Below are positions 51,915 to 61,492 of a stretch of DNA of 64,000 nt, piece by piece. Position numbers and translations under genes: made by a program. Under the pieces are notes generated by a model. That model was not told the DNA's origin, did not search any database, and worked only from the letters and a program-made list of their open reading frames with translations. This DNA comes from DASRVA01 sp050732875 (lineage in GTDB: Bacteria; Gemmatimonadota; Gemmatimonadetes; JACCXV01; JAHWKZ01), in assembly GCA_050732875.1 (NCBI GenBank), contig JBOHRQ010000002.1:36314-100313 (forward strand), written 5' to 3'. Position 1 is the stretch's first letter. Each line of letters starts with the position of its first letter.

Positions 51915-54900
51915 ATGCTTGCCCTTCTCGACCGCTGGCCGCTCCTTCGCCAGATCCGGGACCGCGCCGACGGAACCGGCCCCGAGGCGATGTCCGATCG
52001 CACCCGCGCGATCGGCGCGCGCACGCAAGGCGCCCAGGTCGCGCGCTCGGTCTGCCCCTACTGCGGGGTCGGCTGCGGCCAGCTCGTTTATCACAAGGGC
52101 AACGAGCTCCTCGCGATCGAGGGCGATCCGGAGAGCCCGATCAATCAAGGCACCCTCTGCCCCAAGGGCTCGGCGTCGTACGAGCTTCTGACCCACCCCG
52201 GGCGGCTGACGAAGGTCCTCCATCGCGCTCCCTACGCGGCTGAATGGACGAGGATCGGACTAGACGAGGCGATGGACCGGATCGCCGACCTGGTCTGGGA
52301 AACACGCAAACGGACCTTCGTACGGACCGCCGGCGAGCTGGAGTCGCACGGCGAGCCCGTCCGGGCGACGGAGCCCGGCGACCGGGACGCGCCCCGAGCG
52401 GACCTCGATCCCGACGAGCCCATCCGCCACACCACGGCGATCGCTCACCTGGGCGGCGCCACCCTCGACAACGAGGAGAACTACCTCATCAAGAAGCTCT
52501 TCACGGGCGGCCTCGGGATGGTGGCCGTCTCGAACCAGGCCCGCATATGACATAGCAGCACGGTGCCCGGTCTGGGCACCTCCTTCGGTCGGAGCGGGGC
52601 GACGACGGCGCAGCAGGACCTGGCCAACGCCGACTGCATCCTGATCGAGGGATCCTCCATGGCCGAGGCGCACCCGGTCGGCTTCCGGTGGGTCGTGAAG
52701 GCCAAGGAGCGGGGGGCCACGCTAATCCATGTCGACCCGCGCTTCTCCCGGACCAGCGCGCTGGCCGACCTGTGGGTCCCGATCCGGGCCGGTGGCGACC
52801 TGGCCTTCCTGGGCGGGCTCGTCCGGCACGTGATCGAAAACGATCTCTTCTTCCGCGAGTACGTCGTCCACTATACCAACGCACCGGTCATCCTGCGGGA
52901 GGACTTCCGCGATACGGAGGATCCGGCGGATGGCGGCCATCCCATCGGCGGCCTCCCCGAGGGCCTCTTCTCGGGCTGGGACCCGGAGACCGGCTCCTAC
53001 GATCCAACCACATGGCGCTACGAGGGCGACGACCTCGGCCGCCCGCGAAAGGACCCCACGCTCGAGCACCCGCGCTGCGTGTTCCAGGTCCTCAAGCGCC
53101 ATTTCGAACGCTACACGCCGGAGATGGTGGAGCGGGTGGCGGGGATCCCTCCCGACCTCTTCCATCAGGTGGCAAAGGCGCTGACCGACGCGTCCGGCCC
53201 GGAAAAGACGGCGGCCATCTGCTACGCGGTCGGCTGGACCCAGCACTCCAAAGGCGTCCAGATCATCCGGACGGCGGCCATCCTGCAGCTCCTCCTCGGC
53301 AACATCGGCCGCCCCGGTGGCGGGATCATGGCGCTCCGGGGTCACGCCTCGATCCAGGGGTCGACCGACATCCCGACCCTATTCGACTTGCTGCCCGGCT
53401 ATCTCAAGATGCCCCGCGCCGGCCGGGGCGAGACCACGCTGGCCGGCCACTTCCAGAACCACAGCCGCGAGACGGGCGCGTGGTTCCACAACCCGGCCTG
53501 GATGGTGAGCCTCCTGAAGGCGTACTACGGGGAGCGGGCGAGCGCCGGAAACGACTGGGGGTACGGCTGGCTCCCCCGGCTGACCCGCGACCACAGCCAC
53601 TTCTCGTACTGGACCGAAATGGCGGACGGCAAGGTCGAGGGGCTGTTCATCATGGGGCAGAACCCCTCGGTCGGGGCCCAGAACGCGCGGCTCGAGCGGC
53701 GCGCCCTGGCGCGGCTGAAGTGGCTGATCGTCCGCGACCTGGTCGAGATCGAGCCGGCCGTTTTCTGGCGCGCCGACTCCCCGGAGGTCCGCCGGGGCGA
53801 GCTCTCGACCGCCGAGATCGCGACCGAGGTCTTCCTGATGCCGGCCGCCGGCCACGCCGAGAAGGAGGGAGCCTTCACGCAGACCCAGCGGATGATCCAG
53901 TGGCGGGAGAAGGCGGTCGAGCCGCCGGGGGACGCCCGAAGCGAGGCGTGGTTCATCCACCAGCTCGCCCTCCGCCTCCGGGCGAAGGCCGAGGTGTCGG
54001 ACGACCCCGACGACGAGCCGCTTCGCGCCCTCGACTGGTGGTATCCCGAGGACGAGCACGGCGAGCCGCGCATGCTGGCGGTCCTGGCGGAGATCAACGG
54101 GTGGTATACAGATCCCGCCCGCGGGTCCGATCACGAGGCCGCCGACGGCGATCCCCCCGGAGCGATCTGGCCGCTGGACCATGAGGGTCGCCGCCATCAC
54201 GGCGCTCAGGTCACCGGCTTCGCCGATCTCGCCGCCGACGGCTCGACCGCCTGCGGCTGCTGGTCCTACTCGGGGGTGTACGGTCCGGACGACGTGAACC
54301 GCGCCAACCGGCGCGAGCCGCAAGGACCTTACGGCCACGGCTGGGGCTACACATGGCCCCTAGACCGGCGGATCCTCTACAACCGCGCCAGCGCGGGTCC
54401 CGACGGCCAGCCGTGGAGCGAGCGCAAGAAGCTGGTGTGGTGGGATTCCGCGGCCGGCGAGTGGGCGGGTCACGACGTCCCCGACTTCCCGCGCACCAAG
54501 CCGCCCGGCTACCGGCCCCCTGAAGGCGCCCGCGGCGTGGACGCCCATCCCGGCGACGCGCCGTTTCTGATGAACGAGGATGGCCTCGGCTGGATCTTCG
54601 TCCCGGAAGGCCTCCAGGATGGCCCCCTGCCGACCCACTTCGAGCCGCTCGAATCGCCTCTACAGAACTCCTTGTACGGCCGGCAGACCAATCCCCCCGT
54701 CCGCTGGTTCCGACGGCCCGACAACCCGTTCTCGGAGCCGGGCGACCCCCGCTTTCCCCACGTCCTCACCACCTACCGGCTGACCGAGCACCACACTGCG
54801 GGGGGAATGAGCCGGACGCTGTCGCATCTGGTCGAGCTCCAGCCCGAGCTCTTCGCCGAGATCTCCGTCGAGCTGGCGACGGAGCTCGGGATCTCCAACA

Positions 54901-55286
54901 GCGACTGGATCACCATCGCCACCCTGCGCGGAGCGGTCGAGGCGCGGGCCCTGGTCACCCGTCGGATCCGACCCATCCGTCTCGGCGAGCGCACGGTGCA
55001 TCAGGTAGCGATGCCGTTCCACTGGGGGCCGACGGGGCCCAACAAGGGCGATGTCGTCAACGACCTGATCCCGCTATCGGGCGAGCCCAACGTGACGATC
55101 CACGAATCGAAGGCGCTGGTCTGCGCGGTGATCCCGGGGCGGCGCCCGCCCGACGAGGAGCTGGACGGCTGGCTCGAGCGAACGCTGGGCGGCGACGTCG
55201 CGGCAACGGAGCCCGGCGGCGCAGCCACCGAGGCCCGATCGGGCGTCGAAGCGGGCGGTCTCGGCCAGGAGGGGAAGGCCTCATAG
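51915..55286 (+). CDS. fdnG: Formate dehydrogenase catalytic subunit, selenocysteine-containing
   Basis: Formate dehydrogenase alpha subunit of about 1123 residues, a molybdenum or tungsten bis-MGD enzyme that oxidises formate to CO2. The N-terminal [4Fe-4S] site is C47-x2-C50-x3-C54 and C82 (SVCPYCGVGCGQ, GTLCPKG). The codon at 52548-52550 is an in-frame TGA read as selenocysteine 212: the protein continues in the same frame as RI-U-HSSTVPGLGTSFGRSGA, the known active-site context, and a bacterial SECIS hairpin follows. No Tat signal is present, so the enzyme is probably cytoplasmic or faces the cytoplasm. The C-terminal MopB-type domain (VTRRIRPIRLGERTVHQVAM, GPTGPNKGDVVNDLIP) is normal. 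It heads an operon with Fe-S and membrane subunits. No selA, selB or tRNA-Sec gene was seen in the window. Confidence 0.93.
52562..52580 (+). promoter_or_regulatory. Bacterial SECIS element in the formate dehydrogenase mRNA
   Basis: A perfect 7-bp stem (GGTGCCC with GGGCACC) closes a five-base GGTCT loop. The loop is identical to that of the E. coli fdhF SECIS, and it starts 18 bases after the TGA triplet, as in fdhF. This recruits SelB for selenocysteine insertion. Confidence 0.92.
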
Positions 55287-55382
55287 GGCAATCCAAATGT
55301 CATTTCACGGACAGACCCGCCCACCGACCCAGACTATCCTCAGGGTCGTGGTTCCCTTCGTCACTCTTGTCAGGAGGCTGAG

Positions 55383-55520
55383 ATGCTCAAGACCATCCTT
55401 CTCGTACTGATCGTGATAGTAGGCATCGGGATCCTGATCGGGTTGTGCATGGGCGAAGCTGCCGACGAGGAGATCGAGATCGAGGAGGGGCGGATCGAGG
55501 CCGTCCAGCAGGTCGCCTGA
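55383..55520 (+). CDS. Small single-pass membrane protein in formate dehydrogenase operon
   Basis: A 45-residue protein with one hydrophobic segment (LKTILLVLIVIVGIGILIGL) and an acidic tail (EAADEEIEIEEGRIEAVQQV). AGGAGG lies eight bases before the ATG at 55383, so it is likely translated. It sits 96 bases after the catalytic subunit gene. No family is recognised; it might help anchor or assemble the complex. Confidence 0.6.
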   Translation: MLKTILLVLIVIVGIGILIGLCMGEAADEEIEIEEGRIEAVQQVA

Positions 55521-55679
55521 GAGGGACGGCGCGGAGACGATCACCGGATCTCACGAGCGCGGTCCGCCTCGGATGTCATCAGCCTTACAACATTTGCTGT
55601 CGCCTTGCAGTAGGATATCGGAAAGGACGTATGAGGCCCAAGGGTATCGTACGGCCACAACCGGAGAGGACGGTGCGAG

Positions 55680-55829
55680 ATGCTGTGGACGATCGTGGTG
55701 ATCCTGCTGATTCTGTGGCTGCTGGGCTTTTTCGCGTTTCCGGCCGCTGGAAGTCTGATTCACCTCCTCCTCGTCATCGCCGTGATCATCATCATCTGGC
55801 AGCTCGTTTCCGGCCGGCGGGCCGTGTAG
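55680..55829 (+). CDS. Small hydrophobic protein (lmo0937/DUF5670-like)
   Basis: A 49-residue protein with two hydrophobic stretches (MLWTIVVILLILWLLGFFAF and IHLLLVIAVIIIIWQLV) around a short turn. The layout matches the lmo0937/DUF5670 group of tiny membrane proteins, which are common in stress regulons. A GGAGAGG site lies upstream at a rather long distance. It lies between the alpha and beta subunit genes, 87 bases before the latter. The 159-base gap in front of it holds no clear gene. Confidence 0.6.
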   Translation: MLWTIVVILLILWLLGFFAFPAAGSLIHLLLVIAVIIIIWQLVSGRRAV

Positions 55830-55916
55830 AAGCACCACCTCTCGATTCATGACAGCGGATCGGTAGGCGCTGGGTCCCGGCTACCCATACCGGGACCCGC
55901 GCACAGGGGTTACCCT

Positions 55917-56789
55917 ATGCCGATCCGTATGTCGATCGGTCAGGGCACCGCCAGCAGCAACCAGGCCCGCCACTCGTTCGTGGCCGACGGCGTCACGGTC
56001 GGCTTCTTCACCGACCCCACCGTCTGCATCGGCTGCAAGGCGTGCGAGGTGGCGTGCAAGGAATGGAACCAGGTTCCGGCCGAGCCCGCGGCATGGACGG
56101 GCACCTCTTACGACCATACGGGTTCCCTCGGTGCCTCGACCTGGCGGCACGTCAAGTTCCTGGAGCAATCGGTTCCCCTGGGAGCGCAGATCACCGCCGC
56201 GGCGGGGAGCGCGGATGACCCCTTCCGCTGGCTCTTCCTTTCCGACGTCTGCAAGCACTGCGAGCACGCCGGGTGTTTGGAGGCGTGCCCCACCGGTTCG
56301 ATCGTGCGGACCGAGATCGGCTCCGTCTTCGTCCAGGACGACGTCTGCAACGGCTGCGGCTACTGTGTGGTCGCCTGCCCGTTCGGGGTGATCGACCGGC
56401 GTCCCGAGCCGCTCCCCGGCGCGGGCGGTGCGTTCAAGTGCACGTTCTGCTACGATCGTCAGGCTTCGGGGCTTACCCCCGCCTGCGCCAAGGCCTGCCC
56501 CACCGAGTCGATCCAGTTCGGGCCACTCGATGAGATGCGCGAGCGGGCGGGGCGGCGGGTGGCCGAGTTGCGCGAGCGGGGTCTCCTCGACGTCACGGTC
56601 TATGACCCGGTCGGGACATCGGTTGGCGGGACCCACGCCATCTTCCTTCTGCCGGGCGCGGCCGGCGACTGGGGCCTTCCCCCCGCGCCCGAAGTGCCGA
56701 CCGTCCGCCTCGGCGCGGCCTGGACCTCGGCCCTGGGGACGGCGCTGGGTGCGATCGGCACCGCGTTCCTGGCGTTCCTCCTGACGTGA
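55917..56789 (+). CDS. Formate dehydrogenase iron-sulfur (beta) subunit
   Basis: A 290-residue electron-transfer subunit with four [4Fe-4S] sites. The cysteine groups are CIGCKACEVACKEW, CKHCEHAGCLEACPTG, CNGCGYCVVACPFG and CTFCYDRQ followed by CAKACPTES. A C-terminal hydrophobic segment (about 265-290) should anchor it in the membrane. It passes electrons from the catalytic subunit to the NrfD-type subunit encoded next, whose GTG overlaps its stop by four bases. The N-terminus before GVTVGFFTDPTVC has no Tat signal, consistent with the alpha subunit. Confidence 0.9.
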   Translation: MPIRMSIGQGTASSNQARHSFVADGVTVGFFTDPTVCIGCKACEVACKEWNQVPAEPAAWTGTSYDHTGSLGASTWRHVKFLEQSVPLGAQITAAAGSADDPFRWLFLSDVCKHCEHAGCLEACPTGSIVRTEIGSVFVQDDVCNGCGYCVVACPFGVIDRRPEPLPGAGGAFKCTFCYDRQASGLTPACAKACPTESIQFGPLDEMRERAGRRVAELRERGLLDVTVYDPVGTSVGGTHAIFLLPGAAGDWGLPPAPEVPTVRLGAAWTSALGTALGAIGTAFLAFLLT

Positions 56790-57817
56790 ACCGCTCCGAG
56801 GAGTCGCCCGAGCGCCTGCCGGAGGAGCGCCTCGACGCCCTGCGCGAGGAGGCACTTCGCACGGGGTCGGTGTCGGGTACGGGGACGCGCGCGGCCGGGG
56901 GCCCGATGCCCGCCCTCGCCGCGGACGGCGAAGCGCCCGGCTACTACGGGCGCCCGATCGTCAAGCCGCCCGTCTGGACGTGGGAGATCCCGCTCTACTT
57001 CTTCTTCGGTGGCCTGGCGGGGATGGCCGCCGCGATCGCGCTCGCCGCGCACGTGGCGGGCGATGGCCACGGGCTCGTCCGCGCCGCGCTCTGGCTGGCC
57101 TTCGCCACGGGCGCCGTCCTCTCGCCCATCCTTCTCGTCATGGACCTCGGCCGCCCGAGCCGCTTTCTCAACATGCTGCGGGTCTTCAAGCTCCGCTCGC
57201 CGATGTCGGTCGGAGCGTGGATCCTGTTCCTTTTCGGCGGGTCGGTCACGATGGCGCTGGCGCTGACCGAGTGGACGATCCGCTACGACGCCGGCCCGAC
57301 CATCCAGGCGCTCCAGACCGCCGCCCTCGTCGCGGCGGGCTTCTTCGGGCCCGCCCTCGCCACCTACACCGGCGTTCTCCTCGGGGCGACCGCCATCCCC
57401 GCCTGGTTCGCCCACCACCACGGCCTTCCCGTCCACTTCGGAGTGGCCGGCCTGGGCTCGGCCGCCGCGGCGCTCGAGCTGCTCGGGTTCCGCGTGCCGG
57501 CGTTGCACCTGATCGGGCTGGTTGCCGCGGTCGTCGAGACCCTGTTCGGCGCCTGGATCGAGCTCCGCCGGCACGGCGCGATCGACCGGGCGCTTCGGGA
57601 TGGCGCGCCGGGCCTGCTGCTCAGGGGCTCGGGGCTGCTGACGGGACCAGCATCGCTTGCCCTCCGCCTCCTCGGGCTCGTCCCCTGGGCGGGGTTGGCG
57701 TTCCTGGCCGGCGCCCTGATCAGCCGCTACGGCTGGCTCGCCGCGGGGCAGGCGTCGGGGAGGGATCCCCAGGCGACGCTGGAAGCGCAGGAGATCCGTC
57801 AGGCAGCCTTCTCATAG
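56786..57817 (+). CDS. nrfD: NrfD/PsrC-type membrane subunit
   Basis: A 343-residue integral membrane protein of the NrfD/PsrC family, replacing the cytochrome b gamma subunit of E. coli formate dehydrogenase-N. An N-terminal soluble tail (about 1-60) precedes about eight hydrophobic segments. Family landmarks are WTWEIPLYFFFGGLAGMAA, LVMDLGRPSRFLNMLRVFK, SPMSVGAWILFLFGGS and PALATYTGVLLGATAIPAW. It should pass electrons between the beta subunit and the quinone pool. The start GTG overlaps the beta stop as GTGA. Confidence 0.88.
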   Translation: MNRSEESPERLPEERLDALREEALRTGSVSGTGTRAAGGPMPALAADGEAPGYYGRPIVKPPVWTWEIPLYFFFGGLAGMAAAIALAAHVAGDGHGLVRAALWLAFATGAVLSPILLVMDLGRPSRFLNMLRVFKLRSPMSVGAWILFLFGGSVTMALALTEWTIRYDAGPTIQALQTAALVAAGFFGPALATYTGVLLGATAIPAWFAHHHGLPVHFGVAGLGSAAAALELLGFRVPALHLIGLVAAVVETLFGAWIELRRHGAIDRALRDGAPGLLLRGSGLLTGPASLALRLLGLVPWAGLAFLAGALISRYGWLAAGQASGRDPQATLEAQEIRQAAFS

Positions 57818-57825
57818 CCGACGCT

Positions 57826-58242
57826 TCAATCGTTCGCGTCTGGCCCGCCCCTGGGCCGGTCGTTGCTACGCCGCCCCCGCAAGGGATGCCCGAACTCTCC
57901 GAACGAGGACTCGAGTCGTTCCCGCTGGGCCTCGTCGAGGTGTGGCGCGAGCCGTTGTCGCATCCTCTCCAGCTCCGCCACCATCCGGGTGTGAGTCGAG
58001 CCCATGAGCGTCCAATGGATCCGACCGGTCTCTTCCAGAATGGGCCGAATCGCCTCGCGCTGGGCCTCGTTGCGAGGCTGGATCACCCGCTCCATATACT
58101 CGACGAAGCCGCCCCGATGGCGGAGCTCCCGGAGGTGGTCGCCACGTCGGTGGGCCAGGGCGCCCACGCCGAGCGCGCCGAGCGCGATCCCGAGGATCAG
58201 GGTGGCGAGAAGGATCAGCGACGACTTGGTGTCGATCGTCAC
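57826..58242 (-). CDS. Spy/CpxP-like periplasmic sensor protein
   Basis: A 138-residue protein with an N-terminal membrane anchor (about 8-30) and a helical periplasmic part rich in Arg, Glu and Gln: QREAIRPILEETGRIHWTLM and MRQRLAPHLDEAQRERLESS. It resembles the heavy-metal-sensor/Spy-type proteins that regulate ECF sigma factors. It is the last gene of the sigma/anti-sigma operon. It ends nine bases from the convergent nrfD stop. Confidence 0.68.
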   Translation of the reverse strand: MTIDTKSSLILLATLILGIALGALGVGALAHRRGDHLRELRHRGGFVEYMERVIQPRNEAQREAIRPILEETGRIHWTLMGSTHTRMVAELERMRQRLAPHLDEAQRERLESSFGEFGHPLRGRRSNDRPRGGPDAND

Positions 58243-58288
58243 GACAGCTTCCCTAAGTCAGCCATGTGCGTTTTCTGCTCTCCTCCCC

Positions 58289-58726
58289 CTATGGGGCCGT
58301 CTCGTACAGAGCACGGACGGGGTCGTAGGCGACCGCGAGCGTCACCGGTTGGAGACCGAGCGCCGCCTCGAGGGCCGACTGCGAATCCGGTCCCCGGGTC
58401 AGGAGGTTGTGGGCCAGGAGCCCCACGATGACCGCGATCGAGACCGGGGCGAGGCGCCGGAAGTGAAGCGAGAGGGTGGCGGAGAGCCAACGCGGCGTCT
58501 CGGCGACCAGTCGCGAGGCGACGCGTCCCGCGAAGCCGGGGCGGAAGCCAGCCCACGAGGCCTCGGAGACGAGAGCATGGACCCTCACCATTCGCTCGAA
58601 GGCAGCCCGTAGGTCCGGCTCTGCGTTGAGCCTCTCGTCGAACCGCGCGTGTTCCGCGTGATCGAGCTCGCCCGCGATCGCGCGCAGGAGAAGTCTTCGA
58701 TCCTGCGCCTTCATTCGGATTTTCAT
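58289..58726 (-). CDS. Anti-sigma factor-like membrane protein
   Basis: A 145-residue protein with one transmembrane segment (about 95-112, LAPVSIAVIVGLLAHNLL). The N-terminal cytoplasmic part (LLLRAIAGELDHAEHARFDE RLNAEP) resembles anti-sigma zinc-finger-type domains without a full zinc site. Its start overlaps the ECF sigma gene stop as ATGA, a coupling typical of anti-sigma factors. The inferred role is to hold the sigma factor inactive. Confidence 0.68.
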   Translation of the reverse strand: MKIRMKAQDRRLLLRAIAGELDHAEHARFDERLNAEPDLRAAFERMVRVHALVSEASWAGFRPGFAGRVASRLVAETPRWLSATLSLHFRRLAPVSIAVIVGLLAHNLLTRGPDSQSALEAALGLQPVTLAVAYDPVRALYETAP

Positions 58727-59301
58727 TCCGACCTCATGTAGGGTAGGAGCTCCGCCTCCAGCTTCCGCATCGCCCGAGAGAGCCGCGAGAGGACCGTCCC
58801 CTCGGGCGTATCGAGGATGGCGGCAGTCTCCCTGGTCGAATAGCCTTCGATCATCCGCAGGACGACGACCGCCCGGTGCTTGCCGTCCAGCCGGTCGATG
58901 GCGCAGCGAACCCTGCGTTCCCGCTCGCGGCGCTCGATCTCATCGTCGTCCTGGGGGCTCGCAAGGAACGGTGCCTCCTCCGCACGATTCCTGGAATTGT
59001 CCCGGCTCGCGAACCGCGATGCCCGCCGGTTCCGACCCTTCAGGGCGTTCCGCGACAGGTTGATCGCGATCCGAGTCAGGTATGTCTTCAGGGACGCGTC
59101 CCCCCGGAAGCGCTCCATTGATCGATGGAACCGGATGAAGGTCTCCTGGCCGACGTCCTCCGCATCGTCCCCGGGCCCGAGCATCGCCGTCACGACCGAG
59201 GCGACCGCGAGCTCGTAGCGCTCGACGAGGAGCCGGAACGCTCTCTCGTCTCCCGCTCGGGACCGATCGAGCAGCTCCCGGTCCGAAGCGCCGTCTTCCA
59301 T
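58723..59301 (-). CDS. ECF-type RNA polymerase sigma factor
   Basis: A 192-residue ECF sigma factor. Region 2 (about 15-85) contains ERYELAVASVVTAMLGPGDD and EDVGQETFIRFHRSMERFRG; a charged linker follows; region 4 (about 130-185) contains AIDRLDGKHRAVVVLRMIEG and STRETAAILDTPEGTVLSRL. It directs polymerase to its regulon. It heads an operon with an anti-sigma-like protein and a Spy-like sensor, so it probably answers to envelope or metal stress. No ECF-type promoter was identified nearby. Confidence 0.86.
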   Translation of the reverse strand: MEDGASDRELLDRSRAGDERAFRLLVERYELAVASVVTAMLGPGDDAEDVGQETFIRFHRSMERFRGDASLKTYLTRIAINLSRNALKGRNRRASRFASRDNSRNRAEEAPFLASPQDDDEIERRERERRVRCAIDRLDGKHRAVVVLRMIEGYSTRETAAILDTPEGTVLSRLSRAMRKLEAELLPYMRSE

Positions 59302-59378
59302 CCCCCCTCGCGCCCACGTCGCCGAGCCCCTCGGCGTGATAGAGGAGCAGATCGCTGGATCGCCGTGAAGGCCCGCCG

Positions 59379-59813
59379 TCAGCCGTTGTCCGGCCGGTCC
59401 TTGGGGCCGTGGCCCTCATGGCCAGGCCCGTGGCCGCGGCCGCCATGGCGCTCCTGGTATTCGGCGTGGAGCTCCTCGAGCCGGCTTCTCTGCTCCTCGG
59501 TCAGGACAGCAATAATACGCTGATGTGTCTCCTCGTAGAGCTGGCGCGAGGCCTCGCGCTTGCTCTCGCTATCGTCGCCCTCCTGCTTGTGTAGCTGCTC
59601 GAACTTAGGGTGCTGCTCCTCGAAGATCGCGCGGATCTGCTCGACCTGGGAGTCGGTCAGGTCCAGCTCCTCCTGGAGTCTGGCGAGATGCTCCTCGGGG
59701 TCGTGTCGCTGGTCTCGCTCCTGGGCCCAGGTCGGCGTGGCGATCAGGACCGCGAGGAGTCCGGTGGCGACCGCGATCCGTCGCGCGGCGTAGCGGGTCT
59801 TGAATATGTGCAT
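59379..59813 (-). CDS. Spy/CpxP-like periplasmic protein
   Basis: A 144-residue exported protein. The start at 59813 has AGGAGGG before it; the longer open frame upstream is not signal-like. The signal peptide ends near residue 30 (TWAQ). The mature part is helical with LARLQEELDLTDSQVEQIRA, the LTxxQ signature of Spy/CpxP-like proteins, and AVLTEEQRSRLEELHAEYQE. The His/Gly-rich tail (GHGPGHEGHGPKD) may bind metal. It lies just upstream of the sigma-factor operon and may be in its regulon. Confidence 0.75.
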   Translation of the reverse strand: MHIFKTRYAARRIAVATGLLAVLIATPTWAQERDQRHDPEEHLARLQEELDLTDSQVEQIRAIFEEQHPKFEQLHKQEGDDSESKREASRQLYEETHQRIIAVLTEEQRSRLEELHAEYQERHGGRGHGPGHEGHGPKDRPDNG

Positions 59814-59924
59814 CGATCCCTCCTGCAAGGTCGTTGTGTCGGGGTTGGGGACGGTTTCTCCGGTTTCGCGCGAGCCGTCCGTTCGCAAATTGGACAACGG
59901 AAGGGCCGGATTCATTCCATGGGG

Positions 59925-61382
59925 TCATTGGCCCGGCGGATTTCTGAGCGGATGCTCTGGAAGCCCGGCCAGAAAGACCGCTTCCGGAATTGCCGGAATG
60001 TCATCCTCGAGATCGAAGAGGGAACGTGTCACGACCAATCCGCGACCGAAGACCCGGCGCATCGAGGTTCGGGCGTACGCGATCGACCTCTGATCATCCC
60101 CCTTGACCTCGATCGGGAAGCGCGTCGATCCCGGGTCATCTTCGACGGAAGGCAGGAGGAAATCGATCTCGTGACCGCCTTGAGATTTCCAGTATCCCAC
60201 GGAACCCGCCACCGGATCAGATTGAACCAATCTGTCCGTCGCCGACCGAAAGAGTCCGACCCCCACAAGGTTCTCTCGCAGAGCGTCGGGAGACGCGCGT
60301 CGCACGGCTGACATCATGGTCCCGGGGATGGCATCCATCAGCGGATCCACGTAGTAAACCTTGCGCTGCTTGCTTGCACTGAGCCCTCTCCGGCTCAAGT
60401 CCCAGAAGAAGAAAACCAACAGCAGGAAGGATTCCGACAGAAGTTGCACGTATTCGCGGGCGGTTGGATGGCTGACGTCCATGTCTGCCGCGAGCGATTT
60501 CCACGCGAGGGGCGTCCCAAGCGATCGACCCACTCTCTCGACCAGCTTGAGCCCCGCGATATCATCCCTTCCGGCCCTGCGGATATCGCTCGCGACAATG
60601 CTCCAGAGCATCTGGACCGTCTCCGGACTGACCGCGCCATGCGCCAAATGATCAGTGACGGCGGCCGGAAAGCCACCCACTTGGAGATAAGCGCGCCAGG
60701 CCCTGTCGAGTTCCTCCCTCTGGAGATGAAGAGTCCGGACCAGCCGATACCCGTCTTCCGTCGGGATCCTCGACGGACTGATTGTTTCCTCAGGCAGTTC
60801 GATTCCCATCGCCACCATGCAGAAATCCCGGAACGAGATCGGAAGCTGCAGATAGTCCCGCCCCTTGCCGCGGCGGCCCGGCAGCAGTTCTCCACCCACC
60901 TCGCGAGCCGATGAACCGGTGCATAGGAAGAAATCATCCCGCGCAGGTCCGTTGTCGATCACGTACTTGACGCCCAGCTGCCAGTCCTCCATGGTCGTCA
61001 CCTCGTCCAGGAAAAGAAACCATGGACCATGCGGATCCGGGTGGAGAGAGCGCGCGCGCCGGATGACGTCACCGATGTCACGATTGTCTCTGGCGAGGTC
61101 GAACGCGTAGTAGAGAACGCGTCGTTCTCCGGCCTCCAGAAGTCGACGGACAAGCAATTTCATGGTTGTCGATTTTCCGACCTGGCGCGGTCCACGCAGG
61201 GTATGGACGCGTCGGGTTCCTGTTTCTACGGCCTCCAAGACCGGAGGCTCCCAGCGGAGGGGGAGACGCTCGAGCTCAACCAGGTAAGGATCCCGCTGAA
61301 TGGCCGAGGGGTCGCCCCACCAGGGATTGAGTTCGAGGATGGACTGATCGTTGATCGCCATGATCTGAAACTTGACTTTCAT
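59925..61382 (-). CDS. AAA ATPase with DUF4143 domain
   Basis: A 485-residue ATPase of the AAA_14/DUF4143 type. Walker A LRGPRQVGKSTTM (about 63-75), Walker B WFLFLDEVTTMEDW (about 120), a sensor-like CTGSSAREV, and a winged-helix region (LAADMDVSHPTAREYVQLLS) are followed by the DUF4143 nuclease-like end with HEIDFLL and FPIEVKG. Proteins of this type are often mobile or single-gene cassettes of unknown role. The start is uncertain: ATG at 61380-61382 lies inside a 16-bp inverted repeat, and ATG at 61359-61361 (MAIND) is an alternative. Local sequence at the 5' end is AT-richer than the surroundings, which suggests transfer. Confidence 0.82.
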   Translation of the reverse strand: MKVKFQIMAINDQSILELNPWWGDPSAIQRDPYLVELERLPLRWEPPVLEAVETGTRRVHTLRGPRQVGKSTTMKLLVRRLLEAGERRVLYYAFDLARDNRDIGDVIRRARSLHPDPHGPWFLFLDEVTTMEDWQLGVKYVIDNGPARDDFFLCTGSSAREVGGELLPGRRGKGRDYLQLPISFRDFCMVAMGIELPEETISPSRIPTEDGYRLVRTLHLQREELDRAWRAYLQVGGFPAAVTDHLAHGAVSPETVQMLWSIVASDIRRAGRDDIAGLKLVERVGRSLGTPLAWKSLAADMDVSHPTAREYVQLLSESFLLLVFFFWDLSRRGLSASKQRKVYYVDPLMDAIPGTMMSAVRRASPDALRENLVGVGLFRSATDRLVQSDPVAGSVGYWKSQGGHEIDFLLPSVEDDPGSTRFPIEVKGDDQRSIAYARTSMRRVFGRGLVVTRSLFDLEDDIPAIPEAVFLAGLPEHPLRNPPGQ

Positions 61383-61413
61383 TAATAGGTAGATGTTTGA
61401 AAGTCAAGTTTCA
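61366..61413. repeat. 16-bp perfect inverted repeat over the ATPase start
   Basis: TGAAACTTGACTTTCA (61366-61381) is exactly repeated in inverted form at 61398-61413, with a 16-base AT-rich spacer. On the mRNA this would form a stem hiding the ATG at 61382, or on DNA it would be an operator. No other copy was noticed. Confidence 0.85.
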
Positions 61414-61492
61414 TATTATGGTGGTTCTCACTTGACGCGTGCTGGAAAACCATAGCGGTGGCCAGAACCCTTGCTCCTCGGGGGGCCAGGGT

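Noticed and set aside
52548..52550. TGA as a true stop or frameshift splitting formate dehydrogenase
   Set aside because: The next codons continue the family sequence in the same frame, and a matching SECIS hairpin follows at the standard distance.
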